Positions 51,381 to 60,049 of a DNA stretch of 64,000 nt are shown here, in pieces. The DNA lies in NCBI GenBank assembly GCA_934466455.1, contig CAKSLF010000009.1, positions 1 through 64,000 of the forward strand, read 5' to 3'. The position numbers and the translations under genes are program-made. This DNA comes from an uncultured Oscillospiraceae bacterium. Lineage in GTDB: Bacteria > Bacillota > Clostridia > Oscillospirales > Ruminococcaceae. The notes below the pieces were generated by a model. The model made no database searches. It saw only the letters and a list, made by a program, of their open reading frames with translations, and had not been told where the DNA came from. Positions within the stretch are counted from its first letter, which is position 1. The number at the start of each line of letters is the position of its first letter.

Positions 51381-52709
51381 TCAAAGCTTTGCTTCCAAAG
51401 CCTCTTTCATGTCCTCATAGCCGGGTTTTCCAAGCAATGCAAACATATTTTTCTTATAGCTTTCCACCCCCGGCTGATTAAACGGATTAACGCCGAGCAT
51501 ATAGCCGGAAACGGCAACAGCTATCTCAAAGAAATAAATCAGCTTGCCCACCTCATATGGGGTTTTCTCCCTTGAGGTGATTATGATGTTCGGAACTCCG
51601 CCCTCCGTATGGGCAATAAGAGTGCCAAGGCGGGCTTTTTCGTTAATTTCGCCCATATCCGTGCCGGAAAGGAAGTTCAGCCCGTCGGAATTTTCTTCGT
51701 CGTTCGGAACGGCAAAGCGGTGCTTTGCCTTTTCAAAGCGAACCGTCGTTTCAAAAAGGACTCTGCTGCCGTCCTGTACAAACTGACCGAGAGAATGAAG
51801 GTCGGTGGAAAAAACCGCAGAGCATGGGAAAATCCCCTTATGCTCCTTGCCCTCGCTTTCGCCGAAAAGCTGCTTCCACCATTCCGCCATCTGACCGAAA
51901 TCCGGGTCGTAGCTTACCAAAAGCTCAAGTGCCTTGCTTTCGCCAAGCACGCTTCTTGCTGCGGCGTAGCGCATTGCGTCGTTCCGCTCAAAATCCGCAG
52001 AAAGATACTCGTCCATTCCGTCCGCCGCACCCAAAAGAAGCTCTTTCGGGTCAATTCCTGCGGCGGCTATCGGCAAAAGCCCAACCGGGGTAAGAACGGA
52101 AAATCTTCCGCCGATGTCGTCCGGAACAACAAAGCACTCATAGCCCTCTTTGTCCGCAAGAGCCTTCAGCGTGCCTTTTTCCCTATCCGTTGTGCAGAAA
52201 ATACGCTCCTTTGCGCCGGCTTTTCCATAGCGTTTTTCAAGCAGCTCCCGGAAAAAGCGGAAGGCAACCGCCGGTTCCGTCGTTGTGCCGGATTTTGAAA
52301 TAACATTTACGGAAATGTCCTTTCCCTCGCAAAGCGCAGCAATATCGCACATATAATCCGGCGAAAGACCGCACCCGGCAAAGTAAATTTCCGGTCCGCT
52401 ATGGGGAAGGCTGTTACGAAGCGGCGACTGCAAAAGCTCGATAACCGCCCTTGCGCCAAGATAGGAACCTCCTATTCCGATTACGATAAGAATATCGCTT
52501 TGGCTGCGGATTTTTTCCGCAGCCCGCTCTATGCGGAAAAGCTCTTCTCTGTCGTAATTCTTCGGAAGCCCGACGAAGCCGGTAAATTCCGCACCCGTTC
52601 CCGTTTTTTCAATAAGAGCGGAAAGTGCTTTTTCTGCAAAAGCTTTTTTTGCAAAAAGCTCCTCTTCGGAAACAAAGCCTTTAAGATAGTCAAGGTTTAC
52701 CTTCGGCAT
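51381..52709 (-). CDS. pgi: glucose-6-phosphate isomerase
   Basis: 442 residues, the short Gram-positive type. Two SIS domains: VIGIGGSYLGARAVIELL and VISKSGTTTEPAVAFRFF, then the PGI signature GVPNIIITSREKTPYEVGKLIYFFE and NPFNQPGVESYKKNMF with the catalytic His/Lys region. Second step of glycolysis. The ATG at 52709 has AGAGGTG. Confidence 0.96.
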   Translation of the reverse strand: MPKVNLDYLKGFVSEEELFAKKAFAEKALSALIEKTGTGAEFTGFVGLPKNYDREELFRIERAAEKIRSQSDILIVIGIGGSYLGARAVIELLQSPLRNSLPHSGPEIYFAGCGLSPDYMCDIAALCEGKDISVNVISKSGTTTEPAVAFRFFRELLEKRYGKAGAKERIFCTTDREKGTLKALADKEGYECFVVPDDIGGRFSVLTPVGLLPIAAAGIDPKELLLGAADGMDEYLSADFERNDAMRYAAARSVLGESKALELLVSYDPDFGQMAEWWKQLFGESEGKEHKGIFPCSAVFSTDLHSLGQFVQDGSRVLFETTVRFEKAKHRFAVPNDEENSDGLNFLSGTDMGEINEKARLGTLIAHTEGGVPNIIITSREKTPYEVGKLIYFFEIAVAVSGYMLGVNPFNQPGVESYKKNMFALLGKPGYEDMKEALEAKL

Positions 52710-52746
52710 TGCCAACACCTCTTGAAGCTGATATTTTCCTATTTAT

Positions 52747-52775
52747 ATAATAACCTAAACCACGGCTTTTTGCAA
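52747..52775 (-). promoter_or_regulatory. SigA-type promoter of pgi
   Basis: Minus-strand TTGCAA (52770-52775), 17-base spacer, TATTAT (52747-52752). Confidence 0.65.
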
Positions 52776-52816
52776 GTAAACTTTCCGTTAAAATTCTTTT
52801 TTAGGCAAATTTTATT

Positions 52817-54013
52817 TTATGGCTTTGTGCCGACCGCTTCAAAAAACAGTTTTTTGAGGGCGGCAAAAAAGCCCATCCTCGGAACATCCTCCGCCGCAAC
52901 TATGTCATAGCCGCCTATTTCGCCGCCGTTAAGCGTAACCGTAACCCTGCCTATGGCATCGCCGGCTTTTATCGGTGCCTCAAGCTCCGTCGGAAGATAA
53001 ACGGATTGTTCAACTCCGTCCTTTTGCCCCTTTTTAAGCAAAAAAGCCGCCGTTTCGCCGCAAACCGGCATAACGCTGTCCGCCGTTCCGTGGGTTACCG
53101 GAACCGGCAAAAGATATTCCTCCGGCGGCTGCATTTTTACAAGAGCAAAGTTTGCAAAGCCGTAGTCCAAAAGCTTTCGCCCTGCGGCAAAGCGTTCGTC
53201 CGTATTCGGTGAGCCGAGAGTTACGGAAATAAGCTCCATCCCGTCCCGTTCCGCAGAGGCGGAAAGACAGCAGCCCGCCTCGTCCGTAGAGCCGGTTTTA
53301 AGCCCGGTGCAGCCCTTATAAAACCGCACAAGGCGGTTTGTATTGGTAAGCTCCGTTGCGCCGTTCCGCAGGCTGTCCATCCAAACGGTGGAATAGTTCT
53401 TTATCTCCGGATGTTTAAGAAGCTCCGCCGACATAATCGCAATATCCCTTGCCGTAGAAAGATGCCCCTCTGCGTCAAGCCCGGTGCAGTTCTTAAAAAC
53501 CGTATTCTTCATGCCAAGCTCCGCCGCACGGGTATTCATAAGCTCCACAAAGGTTTCTTCACTTCCGGAAACCGCTTCGCCCAAGGCGACGCAGGCGTCG
53601 TTTGCCGAGCTTATCGCCGCCGCCTTCAAAAGCTCGTTTACCGTAAAGGTTTCTCCCGGTTCAAGCCAAATTTGGCTTCCGCCCATGGAGCAGGCGTGCT
53701 CGCTTGCGGAAATCTCCGTTTCCATACCGAATTTACCCTCGTCCATTGCCTCGAACACAAGCAAAAGCGTCATCACCTTTGTTATGGAAGCCGGCGGCAT
53801 CTGCTTGTCGGCGTCGTGCTCAAAAAGCACCGTGCCCGTGGAGCGTTCGATAAGGATCGCCGACTTTGCGGATATGGTGAGGTTTGGGTCAATCTCCGCC
53901 GCTTTTTGAATTTTCGAAAGTTCCTCCGGCGTGGCAAGTTTTTCTCCCGCAGCGGGCAAAGCCGCCGCAAGAATAATTATTATCGCCGCCGCAAGGGAAA
54001 TTATTTTTTTCAT
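52817..54013 (-). CDS. dacF: serine-type D-Ala-D-Ala carboxypeptidase (DacF-like PBP)
   Basis: 398 residues with signal peptide (1-23). Penicillin-binding motifs: SITK (Ser76, Lys79), SAN (136-138) and KTGS in CTGLKTGSTDEAGCC. The PBP5-type C-terminal beta domain (about 300-385) and a short amphipathic tail (FFAALKKLFFEAV) that anchors it outside the membrane are present. Trims pentapeptides; DacF-type enzymes work in the forespore. The leader contains an unusual structured element (54048-54230). Confidence 0.93.
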   Translation of the reverse strand: MKKIISLAAAIIIILAAALPAAGEKLATPEELSKIQKAAEIDPNLTISAKSAILIERSTGTVLFEHDADKQMPPASITKVMTLLLVFEAMDEGKFGMETEISASEHACSMGGSQIWLEPGETFTVNELLKAAAISSANDACVALGEAVSGSEETFVELMNTRAAELGMKNTVFKNCTGLDAEGHLSTARDIAIMSAELLKHPEIKNYSTVWMDSLRNGATELTNTNRLVRFYKGCTGLKTGSTDEAGCCLSASAERDGMELISVTLGSPNTDERFAAGRKLLDYGFANFALVKMQPPEEYLLPVPVTHGTADSVMPVCGETAAFLLKKGQKDGVEQSVYLPTELEAPIKAGDAIGRVTVTLNGGEIGGYDIVAAEDVPRMGFFAALKKLFFEAVGTKP

Positions 54014-54047
54014 ACCGTCACACCTCGCTTTATTTTAATCGGAGCAC

Positions 54048-54230
54048 GCTATGCCTTTTCTGCGGGCGGCATAGCGGCAAACGATTTCCGGCAGCGCAAA
54101 TGAGCACAGGCTCCTCGGAGCTTCGGCGAAGGGGCATTTACATTCCCTGCCTAAAAAGCCGGACGAAGCCCGCCGCAGAGCGGCGGAGAACATCTGCGCT
54201 TAGATTATTAAAAGGCTATGCCCGCAGGCT
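54048..54230 (-). ncRNA. structured leader or small RNA upstream of dacF, family unassigned
   Basis: On the minus strand, GCATAGC of CTGCGGGCATAGC (54215-54227) can close a long domain by pairing with GCTATGCCGCCCGCAG (54060-54075, 3-base bulge). A second helix inside is AGCGCAGATG (about 54192-54201) with CATTTGCGCT (about 54093-54102), enclosing GC-rich hairpins such as CCGCCG-CTCTG-CGGCGG. The GCTATGCC part can alternatively pair with GGCATAGC at 54048-54055, so two exclusive structures exist about 40 bases before the dacF start. It resembles a riboswitch or a 6S-like fold; no known class was matched. A TTGCGC-16-TATATT promoter-like sequence lies just upstream. Confidence 0.5.
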
Positions 54231-54305
54231 TAAAAAAATTCCCCCGGTAACCCAAAAACAGCCCTCTGCATAGAATATAACAAACTGTTTCGGAGGCGCA
54301 ATTCT

Positions 54306-54452
54306 ATGAAAAGGCGGCAATGGTGTTTGTGTTTTATCCAAAAAACTGCGCTTTGGTTTGCCGCCGGGCTTTTAATCGGGCTTTTGTTCCCGCTTTGTCC
54401 GATTTTATTTTTAATTGCCGTTTTACTTATTGTTTTTTCCCGCTGCCGCTGA
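54306..54452 (+). CDS. 48-residue hydrophobic protein upstream of spoVM
   Basis: Starts MKRRQWCLCFIQKTALW with a GGAGG site 9 bases before the ATG, then a long hydrophobic segment (WFAAGLLIGLLFPLCPILFL onwards, about 17-43) and a short CR ending. A single-pass or hairpin membrane protein, family unknown. It lies 27 bases before spoVM and probably shares its transcript, which suggests a sporulation role. CATAGAAT at 54269-54276 resembles a SigE -10. Confidence 0.65.
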   Translation: MKRRQWCLCFIQKTALWFAAGLLIGLLFPLCPILFLIAVLLIVFSRCR

Positions 54453-54479
54453 AAAAAATTTTGCCGGAGGTGTTTTTTT

Positions 54480-54572
54480 ATGAAAATAGTCGTTTGGAGC
54501 AGCCCAAAATTTCTTGCGCCCTTTTTGCGTATGTTTTTCAAAATAGGCAAAGAAGAAGACGACGGCGCATAA
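54480..54572 (+). CDS. spoVM: stage V sporulation protein M (SpoVM)
   Basis: 30 residues, MKIVVWSSPKFLAPFLRMFF followed by KIGKEEDDGA. It matches clostridial SpoVM, an amphipathic helix that senses the convex forespore membrane and anchors SpoIVA (encoded at the left end of this window). The Pro in SPKFL, which breaks the N-terminal part of the helix in Bacillus SpoVM, is conserved; the acidic tail EEDDGA is a little longer than usual. GGAGGTG site. Too short for usual gene finders. Confidence 0.88.
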   Translation: MKIVVWSSPKFLAPFLRMFFKIGKEEDDGA

Positions 54573-54579
54573 CATACAA

Positions 54580-54616
54580 AAAAACCGGGGCAGCCGCAAG
54601 CTGCCCCGGTTTTTTC
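54580..54616. terminator. bidirectional terminator after spoVM
   Basis: Perfect stem AAAACCGGGGCAGC (54581-54594) / GCTGCCCCGGTTTT (54600-54613), five-base loop, between convergent spoVM and nitroreductase genes. Confidence 0.9.
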
Positions 54617-54628
54617 TGCATTATTCTT

Positions 54629-55150
54629 TTACACCTTTACGATGTAGTTTTCTTTTCTCTTTGCCGCTTCCGAAAGAGGCGCAGCCGCATAGCCGAGGGC
54701 AATGCTCCCTACTCCTCTCAGCCTTTCGGGAAGTCCCCATTCTCTGAGAAGCTCCTTGCCTCTTTCGCTGTCAAAAATCTGGCGTTCTCTGTTGACCCAA
54801 ACGGAGCCAAGCCCAAGGGAAGCCGCCGCAAGCATCATATTTTCCAAAACGCAGCTTGCGTCCTCAACAAAGGTGCCGATCTCCGGATTTGCCAAAACAA
54901 GAACAATCGCCGGTGCGCCGTAATACGGGTCGGTTTCTTTGCCCAAAACCTCCGCATTGAGCCTTGAAAGCTCCTTGCGGTATTTTTCCGATGTTACGGA
55001 GATAATAACCGGAGATTGCCTGTTCATTCCGGTGGGTGCAAAGGTTCCCGCCTCCAAAACTGCGTCAAGCAGCTCCTCGGGAACCGCCTCCTGCTTATAG
55101 GAACGAACGCTCCTGCGCTTTTTGATAATTTCAAGAACCTCGTTTGTCAT
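54629..55150 (-). CDS. nitroreductase family FMN protein
   Basis: 173 residues. Opening IIKKRRSVRSYKQEAVPEELLDAVLEAGTFAPTGMNRQ is the FMN-binding motif of the NfsA/FRP family, and later AAASLGLGSVWVN completes the site. Reduces quinones or nitro compounds with NAD(P)H; physiological substrate unknown. ATG at 55150 with GGAGGAG; the frame is open upstream through hairpin DNA. Confidence 0.9.
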   Translation of the reverse strand: MTNEVLEIIKKRRSVRSYKQEAVPEELLDAVLEAGTFAPTGMNRQSPVIISVTSEKYRKELSRLNAEVLGKETDPYYGAPAIVLVLANPEIGTFVEDASCVLENMMLAAASLGLGSVWVNRERQIFDSERGKELLREWGLPERLRGVGSIALGYAAAPLSEAAKRKENYIVKV

Positions 55151-55190
55151 TTTTTGCTCCTCCTTTTTTGAGCATTGTCTGCGGCAGATT

Positions 55191-55227
55191 GCTTTTTTTG
55201 AGCACGGCTGCGTGCTCAAAAAAAAGC
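55191..55227. repeat. inverted pair of TTGAGCAC octamers
   Basis: GCTTTTTTTGAGCACG (55191-55206), 4-base loop, CGTGCTCAAAAAAAAGC (55211-55227), a 16-bp stem with one extra A. It lies between the rsgA stop (55245) and the nitroreductase start, where a terminator for the priA-rsgA block is expected, and resembles the inverted pair at 3789-3830. Confidence 0.75.
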
Positions 55228-55244
55228 CGTCCTCCTTCACGGAG

Positions 55245-56177
55245 CTATTTACCAAGCTCCCATTCCTTTATCTGCTTTGCTTCCTCATACATTATGCAGT
55301 AATTTTTATGGCGGCTTTCCGGAATAATCCCTTCTTCCTTTGCCGCAAGAACGGCGCAGCCTTTTTCGGAAACATGGCTGCATCCGACAAATTTGCATTT
55401 CATAATATAAGGTTCAAATTCCCTAAAGCAGTATTGTAAGGCGTCCTTTCGGATTATCTCCATTCTTTCCATTTCTATTGCGGAAAAGCCGGGAGTATCC
55501 GCCACAAAGCCGCCGCCCGGAGCGACAAAAAGCTCCGTATGGCGGGTTGTGTGCCGCCCACGCCCAAGCTTTTTGCTTATTTCCGCAGTTGAGAGAGAAA
55601 GCTCCGGCAAAATTTCATTAAGCAGGGTTGATTTTCCCGCTCCCGAATTTCCGCAAAATGCGCTTATTTTTCCCTCAAGCATTTTGAGCACCGCTTCTGT
55701 TCCCCGGTGCTCGGTCGAGCACACCTCGTATACCTCAAAGCCCGCCTTGCGGTAAATTTGAGCATAGGGCGCAGGGTCGGCAAGGTCGCATTTTGTAAAG
55801 ACGAGCACCGGCTCCACATCCTGGTGCTCGGCAACGGCAATAAGCTTGTCTATCACCAAAAGGTTTGGCGCAGGCTCCGCCAGAGAAACCACCAAAACAA
55901 GCCTGTCTATATTTGCAAGGGGCGGGCGAACAAGGGAATTTTTCCTCTCGTGTACCGCATGGATATAGCCCTTTTCCTTTGGCAAAACGGAAATCGTAAC
56001 TCTGTCGCCGACAAGAGGAGAAAGCTCCCGCTTTCTGAAAATTCCCCTTGCCCTGCATTCGTAAACCGTTTTTCCGCAAAGGACATAGTAAAATCCTCCG
56101 GTCGCCTTAACAATAAGTCCCTCCGCTTTCGGAAGGGACTTATCATCGGTTTCCGGGCTGTGTTTTCGTTCAGTCAT
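55245..56177 (-). CDS. rsgA: ribosome small-subunit-dependent GTPase A
   Basis: 310 residues. OB fold, then circularly permuted GTPase motifs in the order G4 FTKCDL, G5, G1 GNSGAGKSTLLNE, G3 DTPGFSA, then the zinc domain (CKFVGCSHVSEKGCAV). Helps 30S maturation. ATG at 56177 with GGAGG. Next to prkC as in Bacillus (prpC-prkC-cpgA). Confidence 0.95.
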   Translation of the reverse strand: MTERKHSPETDDKSLPKAEGLIVKATGGFYYVLCGKTVYECRARGIFRKRELSPLVGDRVTISVLPKEKGYIHAVHERKNSLVRPPLANIDRLVLVVSLAEPAPNLLVIDKLIAVAEHQDVEPVLVFTKCDLADPAPYAQIYRKAGFEVYEVCSTEHRGTEAVLKMLEGKISAFCGNSGAGKSTLLNEILPELSLSTAEISKKLGRGRHTTRHTELFVAPGGGFVADTPGFSAIEMERMEIIRKDALQYCFREFEPYIMKCKFVGCSHVSEKGCAVLAAKEEGIIPESRHKNYCIMYEEAKQIKEWELGK

Positions 56178-56194
56178 CAAGCCTCCGTAAAAAA

Positions 56195-58114
56195 TCAGCC
56201 GCCGAAATCGGAAGAATTGTCGCTTACAAGCATTGCCGTACCGTCGGTAAAGTTGACGGAATATGCCTGATAAAGCTTATCGTCATAATAAATGCTCACG
56301 GTGGAAATTCCCTCGCCGCTGAGGGTTACAAGCCAGCTTCCCGCAATTGAGGGATTAACGGTTTCCGCCGCAGCGGGGCTTCCGTTCACAAAAGCCTCGA
56401 GCATAACCTCTTTGTTTTCGGAGGGAAGCGGAATATCAAGATTTATGGAATTTGTTTCGTTTTCCCGCTCCATAGCGATAACAAGGTCGATTGTCGTGCC
56501 CTTTTGCACCTGCGTTCCCGCAGCTATGCTTTGGTCAAGAACCACCGTTCCCGCCTGGGTGCTGTCAACTCTTGTTACGCTTCCGATTTTTATTCCCGCA
56601 GCGTTAAGCATAAGCTTTGCGTCGCCAAGGCGATAGCCGAGTACATTCGGAACCTCCGCATATGTTGTTTTCGGACCCATGCTTACATATATAATCACTA
56701 CGGTCCCGCTGTCAACAACGGTATCAACTCCCGGTTCCGTGCGGATAACATATCCCTCCGCAATATCGTCGTTATATTCGGTAATTGTCGTAAACTCAAT
56801 TCCGTTTTCCGTAAGTATGGCATAAACCTGGTTTTCCTCAAAATTTGTATAGTCCGAAAGGCTGAAGGATTGCACGCCGCTTGAAATTTTAACTCTTATG
56901 CGGCTTTTTTCCTTTACATTCATACCGGGCTTTATATCCTGATAATAGATAACATCTTTATCATAGTGTTCATGAAACGCAGAGGATTCCACCTCTATCT
57001 TAAATCCCGGATATTGCTTTTTTGCCTCTGTAATGTCCATTCCGATAAGGTTCGGGGCGGTTGTATCGGGGACCTCCTCAAAAGGGCGGACCATCGCCAT
57101 AATTCCGATAAGGAAGATTATCGCAATTACGATAAAAGCCACCGTAATTCCCGTAAGCACCGGAACGACCGGGGCGGAGCGCACCTGCTCGTCCTTGATT
57201 TTCTTTGTTTTCTTCGCTGTTTTTGTAAAGTTTTCGGTAATGCTCATTTCCTCCGGCTCGGTGTATTTATACTCAAAGCTTACGGTGGGGTCGCGCTTAA
57301 ATTCATCTATATCCCTAAGCATTTCCGCCGCAGACTGATACCGCCTTGCGGGATCCTTCTGCATTGCTCTTACGATTATATCCTCAAGCCCCTCCGGAAT
57401 ATCCGGATTTATGCTGCGGGGCAGCTTTGGCTGGCTCTGAATCTGCTGCAATGCAACGGAAACCGGGCTTTCCGCATCGAAGGGCAGCTTTCCCGTTGTC
57501 ATCTCGTAAAGCATAACGCCGACGGAATAAATGTCGCTTTTTTCGTCGGTAACATCGCCCTTTGCCTGCTCCGGGCTTATATAATGGACGGAGCCTATTG
57601 CTTTATCCGTAACGGTTTGCTGGCTTGCCCTTGCAAAGCGGGCGATGCCGAAATCCGCAACCTTTATTGTTCCGTCCGCAAGAAGCATTATGTTCTGGGG
57701 CTTTATATCCCGGTGAACTATTCCCTTATCGTGGGCGTGCTGAAGAGCACGCAAAATCTGCACGGTAAAATGCACAGCCTCTTTCCAGCGCAGAACCTTT
57801 TGCTGCTCTATATATTCTTTAAGAGTTATTCCGTCGATGTATTCCATAACGATATACTGAATATCCTCGTTAAAGCTGACATCATAAACCTTTACTATGT
57901 TCGGGTGGGATAGTACGGCAATAGCCTTTGATTCGTTCCGAAAGCGGCGCAAAAGCTCGTCGTTCTGCATATGCTCGTCCCGAAGAATTTTTACCGCAAC
58001 GGTGCGGTCGTCAATGCTGTCATAAGCACGGTATACATTCGCCATACCGCCGACGCCGATTATCTCTTTTATTTCGTAACGCCCGTCAAGTTTTTTTCCG
58101 ATATATCTGTCCAT
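56195..58114 (-). CDS. prkC: PASTA-domain Ser/Thr protein kinase (PrkC/Stk)
   Basis: 639 residues. Kinase domain about 12-275 with IIGVGGMANVYRAYD, Lys in VAVKILRDE, IVHRDIKPQNIML, DFGIARF and SPEQAKG. One membrane segment at about 318-343. Three PASTA repeats follow (about 350-560), then a C-terminal Ig-like region. Senses muropeptides and controls growth and spore germination. A GGAGGAG site precedes the ATG. Confidence 0.96.
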   Translation of the reverse strand: MDRYIGKKLDGRYEIKEIIGVGGMANVYRAYDSIDDRTVAVKILRDEHMQNDELLRRFRNESKAIAVLSHPNIVKVYDVSFNEDIQYIVMEYIDGITLKEYIEQQKVLRWKEAVHFTVQILRALQHAHDKGIVHRDIKPQNIMLLADGTIKVADFGIARFARASQQTVTDKAIGSVHYISPEQAKGDVTDEKSDIYSVGVMLYEMTTGKLPFDAESPVSVALQQIQSQPKLPRSINPDIPEGLEDIIVRAMQKDPARRYQSAAEMLRDIDEFKRDPTVSFEYKYTEPEEMSITENFTKTAKKTKKIKDEQVRSAPVVPVLTGITVAFIVIAIIFLIGIMAMVRPFEEVPDTTAPNLIGMDITEAKKQYPGFKIEVESSAFHEHYDKDVIYYQDIKPGMNVKEKSRIRVKISSGVQSFSLSDYTNFEENQVYAILTENGIEFTTITEYNDDIAEGYVIRTEPGVDTVVDSGTVVIIYVSMGPKTTYAEVPNVLGYRLGDAKLMLNAAGIKIGSVTRVDSTQAGTVVLDQSIAAGTQVQKGTTIDLVIAMERENETNSINLDIPLPSENKEVMLEAFVNGSPAAAETVNPSIAGSWLVTLSGEGISTVSIYYDDKLYQAYSVNFTDGTAMLVSDNSSDFGG

Positions 58115-58144
58115 TAAGCTCCTCCGGCTTTTTTCGATAGAAAA

Positions 58145-58876
58145 TTATCTTGTAATGCAAACAACGGTGACATTATCCGCCCCGCCGGCTTTTTTTGCGG
58201 CGTTTATAAGCTTATCAACGCATTTTCCGTACCCTGCCGATTTTATCATATCAAGCAGCTCGCCTTTTGTAAAATAGTTGGAAAGTCCGTCTGTGCAGAT
58301 GATGATGGCTTCGCCCTCATTAAGGGCAAATTCGCAGTAATCCAAATCTATTATCGACATGACCCCAAGGGCACGGGTGATAAAGTGCTTTTTCGGATGA
58401 AAGCGTGCCTCGTCCTGAGTAATTTCGCCTCTGTCAACAAGAAGCTGAACAACGGAGTGGTCCTTCGTCATCTGTTCGATACCCTCCGCCGTAACATGAT
58501 AGGCTCTGCTGTCCCCCGCATGAACAATATGCGCAATTCCGTCGCAAACAATACAGGCAACAATAGTGGTTCCCATTCCTCTTAAATCCGGGTCGCGCTG
58601 GGAACGGTCAAAAACCGAAACATTTGCCGCAGTAACCGCTGTTTGAAGAATACTTCTTATTGAATTATCGCCAAAGCCGCTTCCGTAAGCGGCGGTTACA
58701 CTGTCCGTAACTATATCCGCCGCCGTGCGGCTTGCGATATGACCGCCCTTTTCGCCGCCCATACCGTCGCACACAACCGCAAATACTGCGTCGTCCCCAA
58801 GAACCCCGCAGTTGAAATCGTCCTGGTTGATTTCTCTTGCGTTGCCTATATCCGTTTTGCCCACTGCTTTTAACAT
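58145..58876 (-). CDS. prpC: PP2C-type protein phosphatase
   Basis: 243 residues. Dephosphorylates targets of PrkC. Metal-binding PP2C motifs: REINQDDF, VCDGMGGEKGG, VHAGDSRAY, CTDGLSNYF and GGADNVTVV. The true start is the ATG at 58876 (MLKAVG); the GTG nine bases earlier overlaps the ribosome binding site GAGGTGA. First gene of the prpC-prkC-rsgA part. Confidence 0.95.
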   Translation of the reverse strand: MLKAVGKTDIGNAREINQDDFNCGVLGDDAVFAVVCDGMGGEKGGHIASRTAADIVTDSVTAAYGSGFGDNSIRSILQTAVTAANVSVFDRSQRDPDLRGMGTTIVACIVCDGIAHIVHAGDSRAYHVTAEGIEQMTKDHSVVQLLVDRGEITQDEARFHPKKHFITRALGVMSIIDLDYCEFALNEGEAIIICTDGLSNYFTKGELLDMIKSAGYGKCVDKLINAAKKAGGADNVTVVCITR

Positions 58877-58987
58877 ATCATTCACCTCTTGTCAAAAACG
58901 GTCTGTTTGCGTCGCCTTTGTTTTGTATTATATCTTATTGTACAATTTTATATCTTATTTTGCCGTATGTCAAATATTTTGCTCATA

Positions 58988-60049
58988 TCAGCCGGAAAAA
59001 GTTCCCCCGTGCTCTTTATCCATAACGCTTCTCCTAAGCTGACCGCAGGCTGCGTTTATGTCGCTTCCAAGCTCCCGGCGGATTGTTGCGTTCTGTCCGT
59101 AGTCGTTAAGCAGCTTGCAGAAAGCCTCAACCGTTTCCCGTTTTCCCCGGCGATAGCCGGTTTCGTTCACCTTATTTACCGGAATAAGGTTTACATGTGC
59201 GCCCATTCCTTTCAGCAGAGCGATAAGCTCCATGGCGTGCTCCGGTTGGTCGTTTACCCCGTCGATAAGGGCGTATTCGAAGGAAATCCGCCGCCCGGTT
59301 GTATCAAAGTAATCCCGGCAGGCTTTTATAAGCTCGTCTATGGGGTATCTTCTTGCAATGGGCATTGTTCTGCGGCGTATTTCGTCGTTCGGTGCATGAA
59401 GCGAAACCGAAAGCGTAAGCTGAAGCTTTTTTTCCGCAAGCTTATATATTTTATCAACAAGCCCACAGGTGGAAAGGGAAATATGCCTCATTCCCATATT
59501 AAAGCCCTGCTCGGAGGTCACTATTGTAAGAAAATCCATTACATTGTCGAAATTATCAAGGGGCTCGCCAATGCCCATAAGCACAATGGAGGCGATTTTT
59601 TCGCCGTTTTCCTCGGCGTCCTTTGCCGCAAGATAAACCTCGGAAAGCATCTCCGACGGGGTCAGGTTGCGGCAAAGCCCCGTAAGAGTGGAGGCGCAGA
59701 AGGTGCAGCCCATTCGGCAGCCGCATTGGGTGGAAATACAAAGGCTTCCGCCCCTCTTATATGCCATACGAACTCCCTCAACATGCTCGCCGTCGCCAAG
59801 GCGGAAAAGATATTTTACCGTTCCGTCAATTTTTGAAACAAGCTTTTGCTCAACGGAAACGGCGGCAAGGGGATATTCGCTTTTCAGCCGCTCCCTTAGG
59901 GCTGCCGGCAAATTTGTCATCTCGTCATAGCTGCCCGCTCTTTTTTGGTGCAGCCATTCGTATATCTGCTTTGCCCTAAAAGCGGGAAGACCCATTGCCT
60001 TTATCTCTTCGCAAAGCTTTTCGTATGTAAGAGAGCGAAGGTCAGTCAT
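58988..60049 (-). CDS. rlmN: 23S rRNA (adenine-2503-C2) methyltransferase
   Basis: 353 residues. Radical SAM enzyme; the cluster motif is CRMGCTFC within STQCGCRMGCTFCASTL, the SAM region follows (VLMGIGEPLDN), and catalytic cysteines sit in STCGLVD and near the C-terminus (INAACGQLR). Modifies A2503 of 23S rRNA and some tRNAs. Its start overlaps the rsmB stop by eight bases. Confidence 0.96.
   Translation of the reverse strand: MTDLRSLTYEKLCEEIKAMGLPAFRAKQIYEWLHQKRAGSYDEMTNLPAALRERLKSEYPLAAVSVEQKLVSKIDGTVKYLFRLGDGEHVEGVRMAYKRGGSLCISTQCGCRMGCTFCASTLTGLCRNLTPSEMLSEVYLAAKDAEENGEKIASIVLMGIGEPLDNFDNVMDFLTIVTSEQGFNMGMRHISLSTCGLVDKIYKLAEKKLQLTLSVSLHAPNDEIRRRTMPIARRYPIDELIKACRDYFDTTGRRISFEYALIDGVNDQPEHAMELIALLKGMGAHVNLIPVNKVNETGYRRGKRETVEAFCKLLNDYGQNATIRRELGSDINAACGQLRRSVMDKEHGGTFSG

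Noticed and set aside
54048..54230. Assignment of the dacF leader to c-di-GMP, glycine, lysine or c-di-AMP riboswitch classes
   Set aside because: Short stretches look similar (GGCAAAC, GCCGAAG), but the conserved motifs do not occur in the required order; left unassigned.
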